Source: Adenanthera pavonina
Lineage: Eukaryota; Streptophyta; Magnoliopsida; Fabales; Fabaceae
Length of the DNA: 64,000 nucleotides
Assembly (NCBI GenBank): GCA_026686845.1
Contig: JAIVEN010000007.1
Span: 39,863,001 to 39,927,000 of the forward strand
Reading direction: 5' to 3'
Part shown: piece after piece, positions 47,401-59,900 of the stretch
Layout of the letters: every line of letters starts with the position of its first letter
Numbering within the stretch: the first letter of the stretch is position 1
Position numbers and translations under genes: made by a program
The notes under the pieces: generated by a model
What the model was told of the DNA's origin: nothing
The model's input: only the letters and a program-made list of their open reading frames with translations
The model's database searches: none

Positions 47401-50275
47401 AGGAATAAAATAAGTTCTTTCCTTTTTATATGTCCATAAGTGATTCGTACTCACTTGTTGAGCTCTTCGAATTTTGCCAATGTTGTAGAAAAATTCGGAC
47501 TCAGTGATGGAAGAGTTAAAAGGTGATGGGAATCTTATTTCCAATGAGGTAAGATAAAGTTTTCCTAAACTATTGTTGTTCTGATAACCTGTATGGGTCA
47601 TCAATTAAAATTGTAGATCATCCAAGGGAGAATAAGATCTGGGTTGTGTCCATATTTTCTAACTGAAACGCATTCTTGCGTAACCTGCTCTTTCTTTCTT
47701 TTTTTCGTAGGAGTGTAACCTGTTCTTTCAATTTCACTATCTTCTACCCTTCAATTTTTATGACTGTCTTTTGAAATCTCTTTTATGCCTGACTAATTTA
47801 TTTCTTGCTTATATTGACCAAAGGAGTCAAAATCAAAATCACCCTTGCAGTCTTCTATTCGTGAGGAAAATGAGTTTCTCAGAATGCAGGTTTAGATAAA
47901 TTTCATATCTGCTTTATTTTGAACTTCATTTAGTATATTGGTCAAAATGTTATCAAAGTCTGACTTTGATATGAATTTTCCAATGGCAGGCTATCCAAAG
48001 CCAAGCAGAAATGGACTCAATTTGCAAAAAGTTAGAAGTTTGCCTTGAAGAGAAGGCAAAGTTGGAGAGGTACTTACGCTCTCTCCCTTCTCCTTGCTCT
48101 CTGTCTCTCATTGCAGTGACCTGACAAAGGCTTTTGTTGTGAATAAGAGTGACTGTTGAAACATTACTTTCTTCATTTTGCTCTTTATTTTTTGCCTTGA
48201 AGATGTGATGCCTCAAATTTATCCATTAATTATTATCTTGCAGGCAAGTGGATGATTTGGCAGCAAAACTTGAACAAGAGAAGTTCCAAGCCATGAAAGA
48301 AGGAAGCCGGGAAATAGAGCTTCCCTCATCGTCAAGTGATATGCCTGTCATTAGCATCAATGACCAATTGGAATTGAAAGCAATGGTAGATGCTATTGCT
48401 GCTGCAAGTCAAAGAGAGGCAGAGGCACATGAGACAGCCATTATTTTATCAAAGGAGAATGATGAGCTCAGGATGAAGCTTAAAGTTTTGATTGAGGATA
48501 ACAGCAAACTAATTGAATTGTATGAACAGGCTGCTGCTGAAAGTAACAACAGAAATGTTAATAATGCAGAGGATGCTCAAGAAATTGCTGCCAAGGTTGA
48601 CAATGGTGGCTATTCTCCTAAAGTAACAAGAGAGGAGGAAACTGAGTCTGAGATGAGAAGAGTAATTGAGAATCTCCAGCATCAGCTTATGGAAATGAAC
48701 GAGGAAAATGAGAAGTTGATGGGCTTGTATGAAAGAGCCATGCAAGAGAGGGATGATCTTAAAAGAATCCTTTCATCTTGTGTACGTGAAAGAGTTGAAT
48801 CCAGAAGGGAAATGGAATGCCCAGAAAAGCTTGTTGAAGTTGATGAAGGAGAAAAGGACTCAAGTTTAGAAACTGGTTTCCATGGTTTCCAGGAAGCAGA
48901 GGGTGGAGTTGAAAGTAAAGGCTTAGATACTTTGTATGGTTCTAGTGTATGTATAGAGTGTGATGAACACAACGGGCAAAATCAAACCAGTCCCCAGCAA
49001 AATAACTATCTTGAATCAAATGAACTTCCTTGCCATGTCGAAGAAAGAGTTTTAGTGGGGACTGGTGCTTTAATTGTCGAATCTCAGGTGAATCATGAGG
49101 TTGATGTTCCTGTCTACTCTGATATGGACATTGAGTTATCAAACTCGACCGCAACAAAGTTATCACATGAATTAAATTATGCTAGAAAGAAGCTTGAAAG
49201 AGTTGAAGAACAGATTTCGGATGCTGTCATAACTCTAGCTGCACTAGGCTGTGCTGAAAAGGCAACAATCGAGGTTGAGAAGCTCTCCAGAGGAATTGAA
49301 GTTATAGAAAATGACATCCAGATTAAGCATCTGCAGATCAAATCCTTAGAACTCTTACTTTCAGAAGCGCAAGAAAGACAAGCTCTTGCTGATAAGAAGT
49401 TTTATGCGGTTAAATACTCATTGTCAAACTTTGCCTCATCGTTTTATTATTTTGAGCAACGGGAAGTACAAGCAAGGGCTGTGGTAAGCGACTTGACAAG
49501 ATGTCTTGACAAAAAGAGAGAGGAAATGGCAACTCTTCAAGCATGCAAACTTGGGATAGAGAACGCTAAAAACAAGAACCAAGAATCTGAAGTTGAACTA
49601 GTGGCAAACATTGCATTCATTAAATCCCAATTGGAGGAAGAGAACCGCAAGCGGGAGGGTGAAAAGGTTCTCTTTGCAATCAATAACATCCAGAACATAG
49701 ATTCTTCACAGAAAAACTGGCATCTGAATGGCAAAGCTACTGAGTTACTGAAGTCAGAGGAAGAAATAACCAAGCTGCAAGCAGCCATGAAGCTGTCTCA
49801 AGAAAAACTTGGGGTCACAAGAAAGGAACTGGGAAATCTAAATAAAAAGAATGCAACTTTAGAGGGGCAGATACAAGTTGTTCAACTGGAAATACAGGAA
49901 GTTTTGAGGAAAGCAGAGCAAAAGGAGTTAGCACTTCAGCGAGTAATGAATGAAAAGGAGTTGCTCTTGGAATTTAGAAACAATGGAATGACTGAAATAG
50001 AGTCAATGATCGTTGAGTTCCAGGAATATGTGTTTGAATCAGATTTGAAGCAGGCTGAGATAAAGATCCTGGAGGATGAATTACAGATGGGGATTAGAAG
50101 AATCGAAGAGTTACAGACAGCTAGAGTCATAGCTGCCAGCAAGAAAACTCATTTGCTGGCCTCCACGTCTTATTCATGCTTGATTGAAAAGATGGAGGAG
50201 GAAATGCAGAATGTAAAGGCCTCTGTCCTGGAGACAAAGTTGATGTTGGAAGATGGCAGTTCACATGCTGCCTAA
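41457..50275 (+). CDS. KIN12E: Kinesin-12 family motor protein, KIN-12E type, 22 exons
   Basis: Exons: 41457-41720, 42054-42209, 42299-42382, 42664-42783, 43128-43241, 43556-43648, 43750-43839, 43950-44020, 44156-44230, 44348-44435, 44601-44659, 44762-44825, 45165-45230, 45881-46036, 46135-46239, 46501-46736, 47164-47233, 47327-47371, 47489-47548, 47824-47889, 47990-48069, 48244-50275. Phases join to 1397 codons. A motor domain (about 89-426) follows an 88-residue N-terminal tail: P-loop GQTGSGKT 167-174, switch I NRASSRSH 290-297, switch II DLAGSE 325-330. The remaining 970 residues are mostly coiled coil; exon 22 alone encodes the last 677. The N-terminal motor suggests plus-end movement. 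Kinesin-12 proteins act at the spindle and phragmoplast. The intron after exon 16 starts GC (AAG|GCATGT); all others start GT. The start MPFISEAASAIKSRFGF is the usual one for KIN-12E as I remember it. Confidence 0.93.
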
Positions 50276-50986
50276 ACCATCTGACTGTCCTTGAGTTACC
50301 TAATTCTCCACTTCATAGGGGTGCATTTTACCCTCTAAACTTTTGTAATTTTATTTGCATCTGTTTTATTCGTTGAAGTTTCTTAAATCTTAACTCCCAC
50401 GAGGTGCATAACCCATGGTGGAAATGTCAAACCAGAAAAAAATCGAATTTGGAGTATACTAATAATAGTAAAATCAGGTGAAAATAGCAGAATACAGAGA
50501 AAATTAGAAAAATGAGACTCCAAATCAGAAGTAAGAAATCTAACCAAGAATTTTTGTAATCCTTGTAGTATACTAATAATATTAAGGATTGTGTGACGCT
50601 CTTACCGTATTTTTCTCCGTAAGAAATAACGCGTGCTGTACAGCGTCCGCCTCTCATAAAACCAATTAATTGTCTCTCTGTTAACACCTCTTCTTCACCT
50701 TCCGCAATTAAATTAATCAATCTTAAATTAACTAAATCCTTTCCCCTCTAAATACTTGATTTCAACTGGTACCTCCTCCAAATTTTTTCACTAATGGTAT
50801 TTTCCGGGGAAATTCTCCGTTCTCAGCTAAACGGAGAAATGAATAGCCCAAATTCCTGAATCTTACCATTCCTCGCAAAAAATGAACCTCTCCTCCAATC
50901 CCTTCTCTAGTTTTCCGTCCTTCGTTTTTGTTTTCTTCAATTTTCATTGGGATTAGGAGAGAAGTCTCTGACTATAGTATAAATTG
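50276..50986. other. Kinesin 3' UTR and promoter of the next gene
   Basis: The first few hundred bases after the stop codon are the likely kinesin 3' UTR. The rest is the upstream region of the plus-strand gene at 50987. A TATA-like ACTATAGTATAAATTG lies only 15-20 bp before that ATG, too close to be its core promoter. No other gene is seen. Confidence 0.5.
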
Positions 50987-51424
50987 ATGAATCCCTCGCG
51001 TTCCCCGCGGGGGAAAACCCATAACAATGCACCGCGAGGAAGGCGTGGAGCCGGCGACGTGGTCGGTGGTACGGCGGCGGAGTGCACGGCGATATTCTGT
51101 TGCCTTCCGTGCACGGTGATGAAAATTGTGGTGCTGGTGGCGTACAAGGTGCCGGCCGGCCTCTGCAGGAAGGCAATCCACACGTACAAGAGGAAACCAC
51201 AACCGCGTACGCTGAAGAAGAACGAGGACGTGTTATTGAATAGCAGTACCCCATGTCAGTCCAGTTACTATGTGGGGACCACGCTGGAGGAGCACCTAGC
51301 ATCGGAGACGGAGAAGGAGAAGGAGAAGGTGAACGAAGAATCAGAATTCGGGGAGATGGAAACGGAAATGTGGGGCCCGTTCAACGGAACGGGGTTTTGG
51401 AGGAGTTCTTCTCAAAAGGTTTAG
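50987..51424 (+). CDS. Small Cys-rich protein with hydrophobic core, function unknown
   Basis: The single exon codes for 145 residues (ATG 50987, TAG 51422-51424). The N-terminus is basic (RSPRGKTHNNAPRGRRG), followed by a conserved-looking stretch AECTAIFCCLPCTVMKIVVL and VAYKVPAGLCRKA (about residues 32-64), then an RK-rich segment and a Glu-rich C-terminal half (EKEKEKVNEESEFGEME). I recall a family of small plant proteins with the same CC.PC...VYKVPAG.C.K core, all uncharacterised. The hydrophobic Cys-rich stretch could be a membrane anchor or a lipidation site; that is inference. GC content is clearly higher than in the surrounding DNA, which favours a real gene. Confidence 0.72.
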   Translation: MNPSRSPRGKTHNNAPRGRRGAGDVVGGTAAECTAIFCCLPCTVMKIVVLVAYKVPAGLCRKAIHTYKRKPQPRTLKKNEDVLLNSSTPCQSSYYVGTTLEEHLASETEKEKEKVNEESEFGEMETEMWGPFNGTGFWRSSSQKV

Positions 51425-52018
51425 TCCTAAAACCACCAAAAACAAAAAAGAAAAACGTTACTCCAGGTTGGACCTGAGCTAAATCTTTAGCATGTTAGGC
51501 TTCTTTAATTTTTAACATTACAAAAGTTATGGGGTTTAAATTTCTCAGCCAAATTTATAGTCTAACCTAAAATTTTTAATCAGGCTCAGCTCCTTCTTGA
51601 GTAGTTTTACTTGTACAGACGTGATTGTAGATATGATGTATTTTTCTATGCGCATACTTGATTGCATTCAATTTCCTAAATTGTACTTTTTTATCATACT
51701 TTCAAATGTTAATAACATATTTATGTGAAGTGCATATGATTTATTTTTTGCAATTTATTTAACAAATTCAAAGTGAAATGATACAAATGGAAGTGGGATA
51801 AAATCGTGTTTCAAGACGTAATAGAATTTCGATTTTGTTTTTGATTGACTGTGATGACCTTTTATTTGACCGTACTAATTTGTGAGAGTCCCATCCCAAT
51901 GTCTATCAAGAACAAGAAAATTGAACAATTTATAAGGGTCCACTTTCAGACGAATCCTTAAATACACACCTCAGACTCCAATAGGTTGCCAGATAATTTG
52001 AGGAAAAAGTCGTGGGTA
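51425..52018. other. 3' flank of small gene, no further gene
   Basis: AT-rich sequence that probably holds the 3' UTR of the gene ending at 51424. No repeat or RNA gene was recognised. Confidence 0.5.
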
Positions 52019-52032
52019 GAGGCGTGCCTCAT

Positions 52033-52550
52033 CTTTTTCTCCGAATTGAAAGGATGAGTTAAAAACTCATTCAGAGATTATATATTAATTTTATCCCTAA
52101 TAACAAGCTTCCTGTAGCCATAAGAAATCTTAGAACAACAAATGTAATCGACTTTCAAATCATGCGCTGCATTAACTAACCAGTCAGCACATTTATTTAC
52201 ATCTTTGAAAACATGGCAAAAGTTGATATTTCGACTCGGATCAAAGAGTTGAATACACTCCTTCTTTACACTCTTCATAAATTTGACTTGACATCTATCT
52301 CTAATGATAATGTTGATGGCTTCCATAGAGTCGTTATAGACCATTAACCAGCGAAAACCTTCATTCCAGCATAATTCTAGACCTTCAAGGATGGCAATGA
52401 TTTCGGCCTCGGTGCAGCTCACCGGATGAAGTTTCTTCATGAATCCTTTAATAAAACTTCACTTATCATCTCTCATTAAGCCTTCAGAAGTTGCTTTTCC
52501 TTCATTTTTAACTGATCCATCCACATCTAGCCGAATCCAGTTAGGTTAAG
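52033..52550 (-). pseudogene. LINE-type RNase H fragment, 5'-truncated insertion
   Basis: On the minus strand a plant-LINE-like RNase H (RVT_3) is readable. It starts with LDVDGSVKNEGKAT near 52530 and has a stop near 52468. The main open piece is 52078-52440, with SCTEAEIIAILEGLELCW and, near the end, HVFKDVNKCADWLVNAA. The block is flanked by the 14-bp direct repeat GAGGCGTGCCTCAT (52019-52032) / GAGGCATGCCTCAT (52551-52564), one mismatch, which fits LINE target duplications. An A-rich GAGAAAAAG ends it on the 3' side. No reverse transcriptase is present, so it is a short 5'-truncated copy. Confidence 0.68.
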
Positions 52551-52584
52551 GAGGCATGCCTCATTAATTATCCCTTCTAAAATA

Positions 52585-52854
52585 CCAATTCGGTCCATAT
52601 TATAGGACATTTTGTATGATAAATTTTTAGTCTAAAATATAGGATATTGAATATTTTTCTTCTCATTTTGTTCCCTAGCTTTAATTCTTCCATATTTTTC
52701 ATTTATAACTATATAATAATAATAGAATGTAATATTTAATAAAGATAAAATAGAAAATGTAGATATTTTTTGACATTGATTTCAGATAAAAAAATAATTT
52801 TCTTAATATGTATATAATAGATAAAAAATACATTATAATATGGATCAGAGGGAG
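52585..52854. mobile_element. Stowaway-type MITE
   Basis: The ends CCAATTCGGTCCATATTATA (left) and CTCCCTCTGATCCATATTAT (right, read inward) are inverted repeats of the Stowaway type. The 270-bp AT-rich element is flanked by TA at 52583-52584 and 52855-52856. Confidence 0.68.
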
Positions 52855-52898
52855 TAGTAGTTACTCTCCTATCTATTTCAAAATATAAAAAATTAATA

Positions 52899-53171
52899 AT
52901 TCCTCCATCCTATTTTATTTTTCGTTTAAGATTTTGGCACAAAAATTAAAAAATAATAAATAACTTAATGAATGATGTAATTTTACTAAATTATCCTTAA
53001 TTATTAATCATTTATTATTCATACTATTGGTTTCCTAAAACAATATTCTATTAAATATTTAAGGGTATAATTGAAAAAAAAATAATTAATTTTTCATTGG
53101 TTTTATAAAACAACAAATAAATGGAACATTTAAAATTCATTAAAACGACATATAAAATGGGATGGAGGGGG
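52899..53171. mobile_element. Stowaway-type MITE
   Basis: The ends ATTCCTCCATCCTATTTTAT (left) and CCCCCTCCATCCCATTTTAT (right, read inward) pair over about 28 bp, up to CGTTT. It is 273 bp long with TA flanks at 52897-52898 and 53172-53173. It sits only 44 bp from the previous MITE. Confidence 0.7.
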
Positions 53172-53455
53172 TAATAAAATCATTAAAATTAAGGAAATAA
53201 TTAGACATCCATAAAGGAATTTTTTTCATAAATACTCTAATTTAATATTCTTATTTAACTCTCATTTAACTCATACATCGTAATAATGAATCTATTTTAA
53301 TTAAGGGTAAAATTAGAAAAAACACATTAATTTGTCAAATAAAAATCATTTATCTATTACATTTTACAGCTACACATATTTAAAAATGTCTCATATTTTG
53401 GACCTCAAGGATCAACACAAACTTGGAGTTGGAAATGGGTGTGTATACATATATA

Positions 53456-53714
53456 CTCCATCCTCTACATAATATAAAACATTTACAACATTTTCACACA
53501 TCTTAGAGAAATTTTATTATATCCTTAAATTTATCAAAAAAAGTCAAAATTTTCATTTTTATTCTTATTTATTTAACTTTTTTTATTATTTTAACACAAG
53601 TTATAAGATTAGTTATTAAATAAATGAGAGGTAAAATGGGTAAATCAATATATAATATTTTATAGTATTAAATAAAAAACTCTTGAGATATCTTATGTTC
53701 TAGACTAGAGAAAC
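53456..53714. mobile_element. Degenerate Stowaway-like MITE
   Basis: The left end CTCCATCCTCTACATAATAT is Stowaway-like. The right end (GTTTCTCTAGTCTAGAACAT, read inward) is weakly matched. TA flanks are present on both sides (53454-53455, 53715-53716). The call is tentative. Confidence 0.42.
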
Positions 53715-53716
53715 TA

Positions 53717-54220
53717 TATCACACTTATGAATTGGGATAACTTCTAATTAGGATTCCCTAGACTTTGTGTATGGCCAATTCTTTCTTGAAGCATTGATGA
53801 GACATATTTTGAATTTGTTCAATTTGTTATTTTGAGCTCATCTCATTTTATTGCAGTTTTTTGAGCAAAATATAATTAAAAAAATTTACCAAAATATAAT
53901 ATGTTAAAAAATATTTACCAATATATAACATTTGAAGTTGATTTGTAGCCATTCAATTTGATTTGAATGCATTTTCGAAATTTTTTTATTTAACAACAAA
54001 GGAATTGAAGAAGTTTGAATCGATTTACAATTTTTTCTTTTCATCCATGTATATATATGGAGGAAGGTCGATCCTAGTCAACTTTCCCTCAGCAAAAAAT
54101 AGAGAGGCTACGCTATAATGCCCCATCCTTCATTCCCATCCTGTTAAGCTGAGAAATTCAATTCTATCAAGCCACCCTACGACAAATCGATACTCGATAT
54201 TAGTAGCTAGTTGCTTTACC
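53717..54220. other. Spacer, no gene seen
   Basis: AT-rich DNA between the MITE cluster and the Gypsy element. No supported feature. Confidence 0.5.
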
Positions 54221-54225
54221 ATAAC

Positions 54226-56773
54226 TGTAACATCCCAATTTTTGTTTGGGACTTATAGTGTTGGTAGTGATCTTAAAGAAGCTATAGAATTAATCATTAG
54301 ATCCAAAAGAGTAAGATATAAGATAAAATAATGGAAAAAATTATTAAATTAAATTATCAAATATTTGAAATTATCTTATAAAATAAAAGATTAAAGAAAT
54401 CAGGAAAAAATGAATTAAATATAAAATAAAAACTAGAAAGTTCTGGTTAAATTTTAAAGATTTCAAATTATCTAAAAGTTATCTAAAAATTAGTTTTTAT
54501 ATCCAATACAAATTTTTTATAGAAAATAATAATAATGATGATAAAAAACATAAAATTTAATTTAAACTTTTATGATTTCTATCCACAGAAATTAATAGTT
54601 TAGTTGTCAAAACCCTACCCTTTGTTCCATTCTTTTCTCTGCCATCACAATTTGCTCTGCAATTGCATCTCCAGGTACCCACCATCCTTTTCCTTTTCTT
54701 CTCCCTTCTCTCTCTCTCTCATCCTTTCCCTTCCCTTTAGTAGACATATATGATACATTGTATTATGCTTTTCCTTCTCTCTTCTCTCCCTTTCTCTCTT
54801 TATTTTCTATCTTTTCTTGCTTTTGTGAATCCGTAAGTTACATAATCTTAAATCATTAATTAATATATATACATATATATGTCTTTAGTTTTGCCCTTTT
54901 CTTTTCCAAATCAATTGTGTAGACCCACGTACAGTTAGCTCTCATTAATTGTATTGCTTCTTCCCCTATTGTTCCATATACAGTAGGTTATAGACTTTTA
55001 AATCCAATATATATATGGATACTGCTTCTTTAAATCAATACACTAGATATTTTCACCAGAATATATATATATATATAATATGAATTTAGATTATAAATTA
55101 AGATTGGGAAATTTAGGAATTTTTATAAAATTAGAAATTAACATGTAATTTACTATTTTATTTATTAATTAAATTAAAAAGAGGGTTTGAGTTCTTTGAG
55201 GTAGCTTTAGAGAAATTTTAGCGTGGTCTTAGGATAGATTTTTTAGTAGTTTTGAGTTATAAATTAATATTTTTATATGTGTGATCTTTGTAGACTCTCA
55301 CTGAGAGCATTTGCTCCTTGGATTGTTGTTTGACTATTTAGAGAGTTAAGAAGAACAAGTAACTTAGGATTTTTTTCATGTGTGTGCAAACTATGATTAT
55401 TGTGATTTAATTGAATTAATAAAGTTTATTTTTGCTAAGCATGATCCAGGTACTTAGATTGGGTAGGATATAATAAACTGTATAAGACTTGTGAAACGGT
55501 AAAAAGAATATTATTGTTGAATTTATTGATTTACTGGAATCCTGTCAAACATGCTTATAGTTGTAATATCATTCTGATGTAGTGTTTTCCTTTTCAAGAA
55601 TGATTGTGAGTTCGAATTAGTAATGTGAAATTCTAGAGTAGTTCATTTTTTTCAAGCATGCTTGTTGCTTTTATTTGATATAGTTCTTTATTTATTTTTT
55701 CAAGCATGCTTGTGTGTTTTCTAGATAAACATGAGATGCATTGTTGGGGCTAAGGAGATGATGTTGACCTATATATATGATACAATGACCACGTGGCTTG
55801 CCTCTACTCCGCGCATAGTAGTTGGTTTCTTATAGGGCTCTGTTCCTCAATACTTACCTAGCTGGGTTTGTAAAGGGGGAACGTGGGACAGTGACACCTC
55901 TTGGTTTGGTTCTTGAAGGAGAGGAGCCATAGTCTGGGCTTGGGCTCTGTACTTTTAGCTAGGTACATCTCGAGCACTGGAGTAGCTTTGGTCAGTTCAG
56001 TGTGTGGGCTAGACCGTGGATAAGCCTGTAGCTCCAATAAGTGGTATAAGGCTGGATGGAGCAATAAGGGAGGTTGTACATGTTGCATAATATTATGTTT
56101 TGCATATAGTTGTTATGAATTATATCCTGTGATCTTTTATACTAGTAATTGAGAATGATACTAATGGAATTGTATAATTATATGTCATTTGTGTGTGCTT
56201 GTTAGTCTGTGTGTATATGGTAAAATTTTGGGTTACTGAGACGTTAGTGCTCACCCCATTCTCTTAACATTTTTTGGTGAGGGTTGGATCAAGAGGCAAG
56301 GGAAGGCACTAGAGGAGTGAACCATTGGCTCTTATGCTCCTTTAGCACATGCTGAATTAATATTTACCTTTTGGTATGACCATAGGACATTGTTTAATTG
56401 GTTTTATTCTTCTTAGACCTCAATACATTTTTATTTAGCGGTTTGATGCTTATGGATCTTTGAGTTTAATTTGTTATAATATTCTAATATATAATTGAGC
56501 TGGATACTCTGAATTTTTATGTTTTGAATTGAACAAAATGGGCAAAGCCCTTTTTGTTATGCATTCTGTTAAGCAGGTGTTTTCTTTAAGAATAAGGCTG
56601 AGCCCTTTATGTGTGTATTAATTAGTATTTAATGAGGCAGAGCCTCCAAGGTTTATAATTGTATAGGTATTTAGGCATATGTTTAGGGGATAAAGTCCTT
56701 AGCCCAATGGTTGTTCCCTGATTGAATGTTGAATTATTTTACTAAATGTCTAGATGGTAGGATATGTGTTATA
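54226..56773 (+). repeat. 5' LTR of Gypsy element
   Basis: The 2548-bp LTR starts TGTAACATCCC and ends GTGTTATA, where the other LTR ends GTGTTACA. Its last 395 bp (56379-56773) align with 60502-60897. CT-rich leader-like sequence lies near 54690-54810. Confidence 0.85.
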
Positions 56774-56777
56774 TTTA

Positions 56778-56789
56778 TGGTATCAGAGC
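56778..56789 (+). other. Primer-binding site of Gypsy element
   Basis: TGGTATCAGAGC lies 4 bp after the 5' LTR and is the initiator tRNA-Met complement used by many plant Gypsy elements. Confidence 0.88.
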
Positions 56790-56930
56790 GACAATGTTAT
56801 ATGGCCATGTGTTTGTTGTTTGACTTTTCTATTTTTCTTTTAGTGGTCATGGAAAGTAAATATTAGCATGTGCATTGCCCTTTATTTCACTCAAACTTTC
56901 TTTGGTTGTTGTACATAAGAGGGGAGAATA

Positions 56931-59900
56931 ATGGTGAACACCCGAAGAACCAAGTCAAACCCACCTCTACCTCCAGCTCCAGCTCCACCTTAAAATCCGC
57001 CTCAACCTCAAGACAATGATGTTATATTGAGGGAGTTGAGGGATATGGTTTCGAAATATCAGCCAAAAGATGAACAAGCATGAGGATGAGATAGCTGCAA
57101 TTAAGGGGCGGGGAGACAACCATGTGAATGAGAATGGCCCCTTCAATGAGGAAGCCAGTGACCATCATTCTGAGGATGGCAAAAACATGAACGAATCAAG
57201 TGGCACTAGTGGGGCACGCCCTCCGCCTTAACCTACCACTATTACTCGAGTTTGGGAGAGCTTCATGAAATTTAATCCTCCCATGTTTGAAGGAAAACTA
57301 AACTCAACGGATGCAGAAGAATGGGTGAAGTGGCTTGGAAAGATCTTTAGGGTTGTTGAATGCATCTCTCAATCAAAAGTATGAGTGGCCAAGCAGTTAC
57401 TGTAGAAAGCAGCCCAAGACTGGTGGGATAGCACTAAATCTGCTAATGATGCTGACATTACTTAGGAAGAGTTCAAAGACAAATTCCTACAACATTACTT
57501 CCCTACCGCCCTTCGATCCAATTAAGAGGTTGCGTTCAATGCTTTCAAATAGGAGGATCTGCATGAAGAGCAACTCATTGCTCACTTTTTGGAGTTCTCT
57601 AAGTACAACACTTATCTTCAAAAGCACCATGACCCTAAATGGATGGCTGAGCGGTTGATGGAAAAAGCCAAGCCAGAGTTGAGAACAGCTTTAACGCCAT
57701 TTGAGATACAAGACATTGAAGAGTTATGCACTAAAATGTACATCACTGCCAGGGCATGAGGGAAGAGGAAGTTGAGAAAATGAGGGAATCCCAAGCCAGG
57801 TCTGCCCCATTTGTGAGACCTACCAGGGGGAGTCAATAAGAGGAATAACTATAACACTAGCAGTTCAAGCAAGCAGCCAAACCAACCCCTTAGGATTCAA
57901 TCCCGTGGACCTTTGAGGAGCTAGTTTACTAGAGGACAAAATTGATATAGGGTTCTACTGCTCCTGCAACTAGTACAGCTAATAGTCAGAGGTGTGCAAA
58001 GTATAGGAAAGTGCATCTCAGAAAGGATTTAATTTGCTTCAAGTGTGGGAAGCCAGGTCATATCTCTAGATTATGTGAAGAAGGCTCACAGGGAGCTAAT
58101 GAGAAAAAAAACACCATTCCAGGCAAGGCATTTGCAATGACACAACAGGAGGCTAATGAAGCGCCCAATCTTATTAAAGGTATTCTCAAACTCCAAGGCT
58201 CTAAAATTGAAGCTTTTTTTGATTTCGGAGCAACTCACTCTTTTGTGTCTGATGATTGTGTGCTAAGATTGAATTTATATGTTTATAAATTGCCATTTAA
58301 TATGACTGTCTCTACATTGGCAGGAGCTTCGGTGAAAACTTCCCAAGCTTCTTTGAATTGTATGCTTGAATTTGATGGTAGGACATCTACCATCAATCTG
58401 GTTTGTCTACCTCTGGAGGGTATTGATCTTATCGTGGGCATGGACTGGTTATCGGTGAACAACGCCATCCTTAACTATAAAAGGAAGACCGTTTCCTTAC
58501 CGGTCTCTCCTGGGCTTTCTGGCATACCAAAGTTGTTGTCTTCTGTGCAGGTTGAGAGATGTATTCACAAGGGCTGTCAGGCCTATATGGTGTTTTTCTC
58601 TATTCAAGCAGAAGTAGAAAAAGGTGTAGATGAGATTGCAGCGGTAAGTGAGTTTCCTGATGTGTTTCTCAAGGATATGACAGGTTTACCTCCACAGAGA
58701 GAGAGAGGTGGAGTTTGCAATTGATCTTGTACTCGTGGCGGAGCCTATCTCTAAAGCTCCTTACTGAATGTCTCCAGTAGAGTTAGCAGAGCTCAAGAAG
58801 CAGATTGAGGAGTTGATGGAGAAGGGTTTCATTAGGCCTAGTATATCTCCTTGGGGATCACCTGTGCTATTTATGAAGAAGAAAGATGGGAGTTTGAGAT
58901 TATGTATCGACTACCACCAGCTGAATAAGGTGACTAGCAAAAACAAATATCCTCTACCTCGAATTGACAGTTTGCTTGACCAATTAATCGAACCAGCTAT
59001 TTTCTCTAAATTTGACCTGAGTTTAGGCTACCACCAATTACGGGTGTGAGTTGAAGATATCTCGAAAACCATATTCCGTACTAGATATGGGCATTACGAG
59101 TTCTTAGTCATGCCATTTGGGCTAACCAATGCCCCAGTTGTCTTCATGGACTATATGAATAGAATCTTTAGGCCCTACTTGGACAAATTTGTAGTGATTT
59201 TCATCAACGATATCCTCATTTACTCTAAAGATGAGGAGGAGCATAAGGAGCATCTCAGAGTGGTATTACAAGTATTGAGGGAGCATAAGCTCTATACGAA
59301 GCTATCCAAGTATGAATTTTGGCTTAAGGAAGTAAAATTCTTGGGTCATATTGTATCAGTAGAAGGGGTATCTGTAGACCCTAATAAGGTTGAGGCAGTG
59401 TTGAACTGGGAAAAATCGTAAAGTGTAACTTAGATAAGAAACTTTCTAGAGTTGGCAAACTATTATAGGAGGTTCATTAAAGAATTCTCACAAATAGCCA
59501 TATCACTGACTAAGCTGACAAAGAAGGACTCCCTATTTGTGTGGACTGAAAAGTGCAAGGTAGCCTTCCAGGAACTGAAGACCAGATTGACTACAACACC
59601 TGTACTTGTGATCTTGGATCCTACGCAAACTTTTACGTTGTATACAGATGCTTTTAAGAAGGGTCTTGGGTGTGTTTTAATGCAAAATGGCAAGGTTATA
59701 GCCTATGACTCAAGACAACTGAGGCCACATGAGGAGAATTATCTGACACATGACTTGGAGTTGGCAGCAGTGGTGTTTGCTTTGAAGATTTGGAGGCATT
59801 ATCTCTATGGTTCATAGTTTGAAGTTTTCAGTGACCATAAGAGCTTAAAATATTTGTTTGACCAAAAGGAGCTTAATATGAGATAGAGAAAATGGATGGA

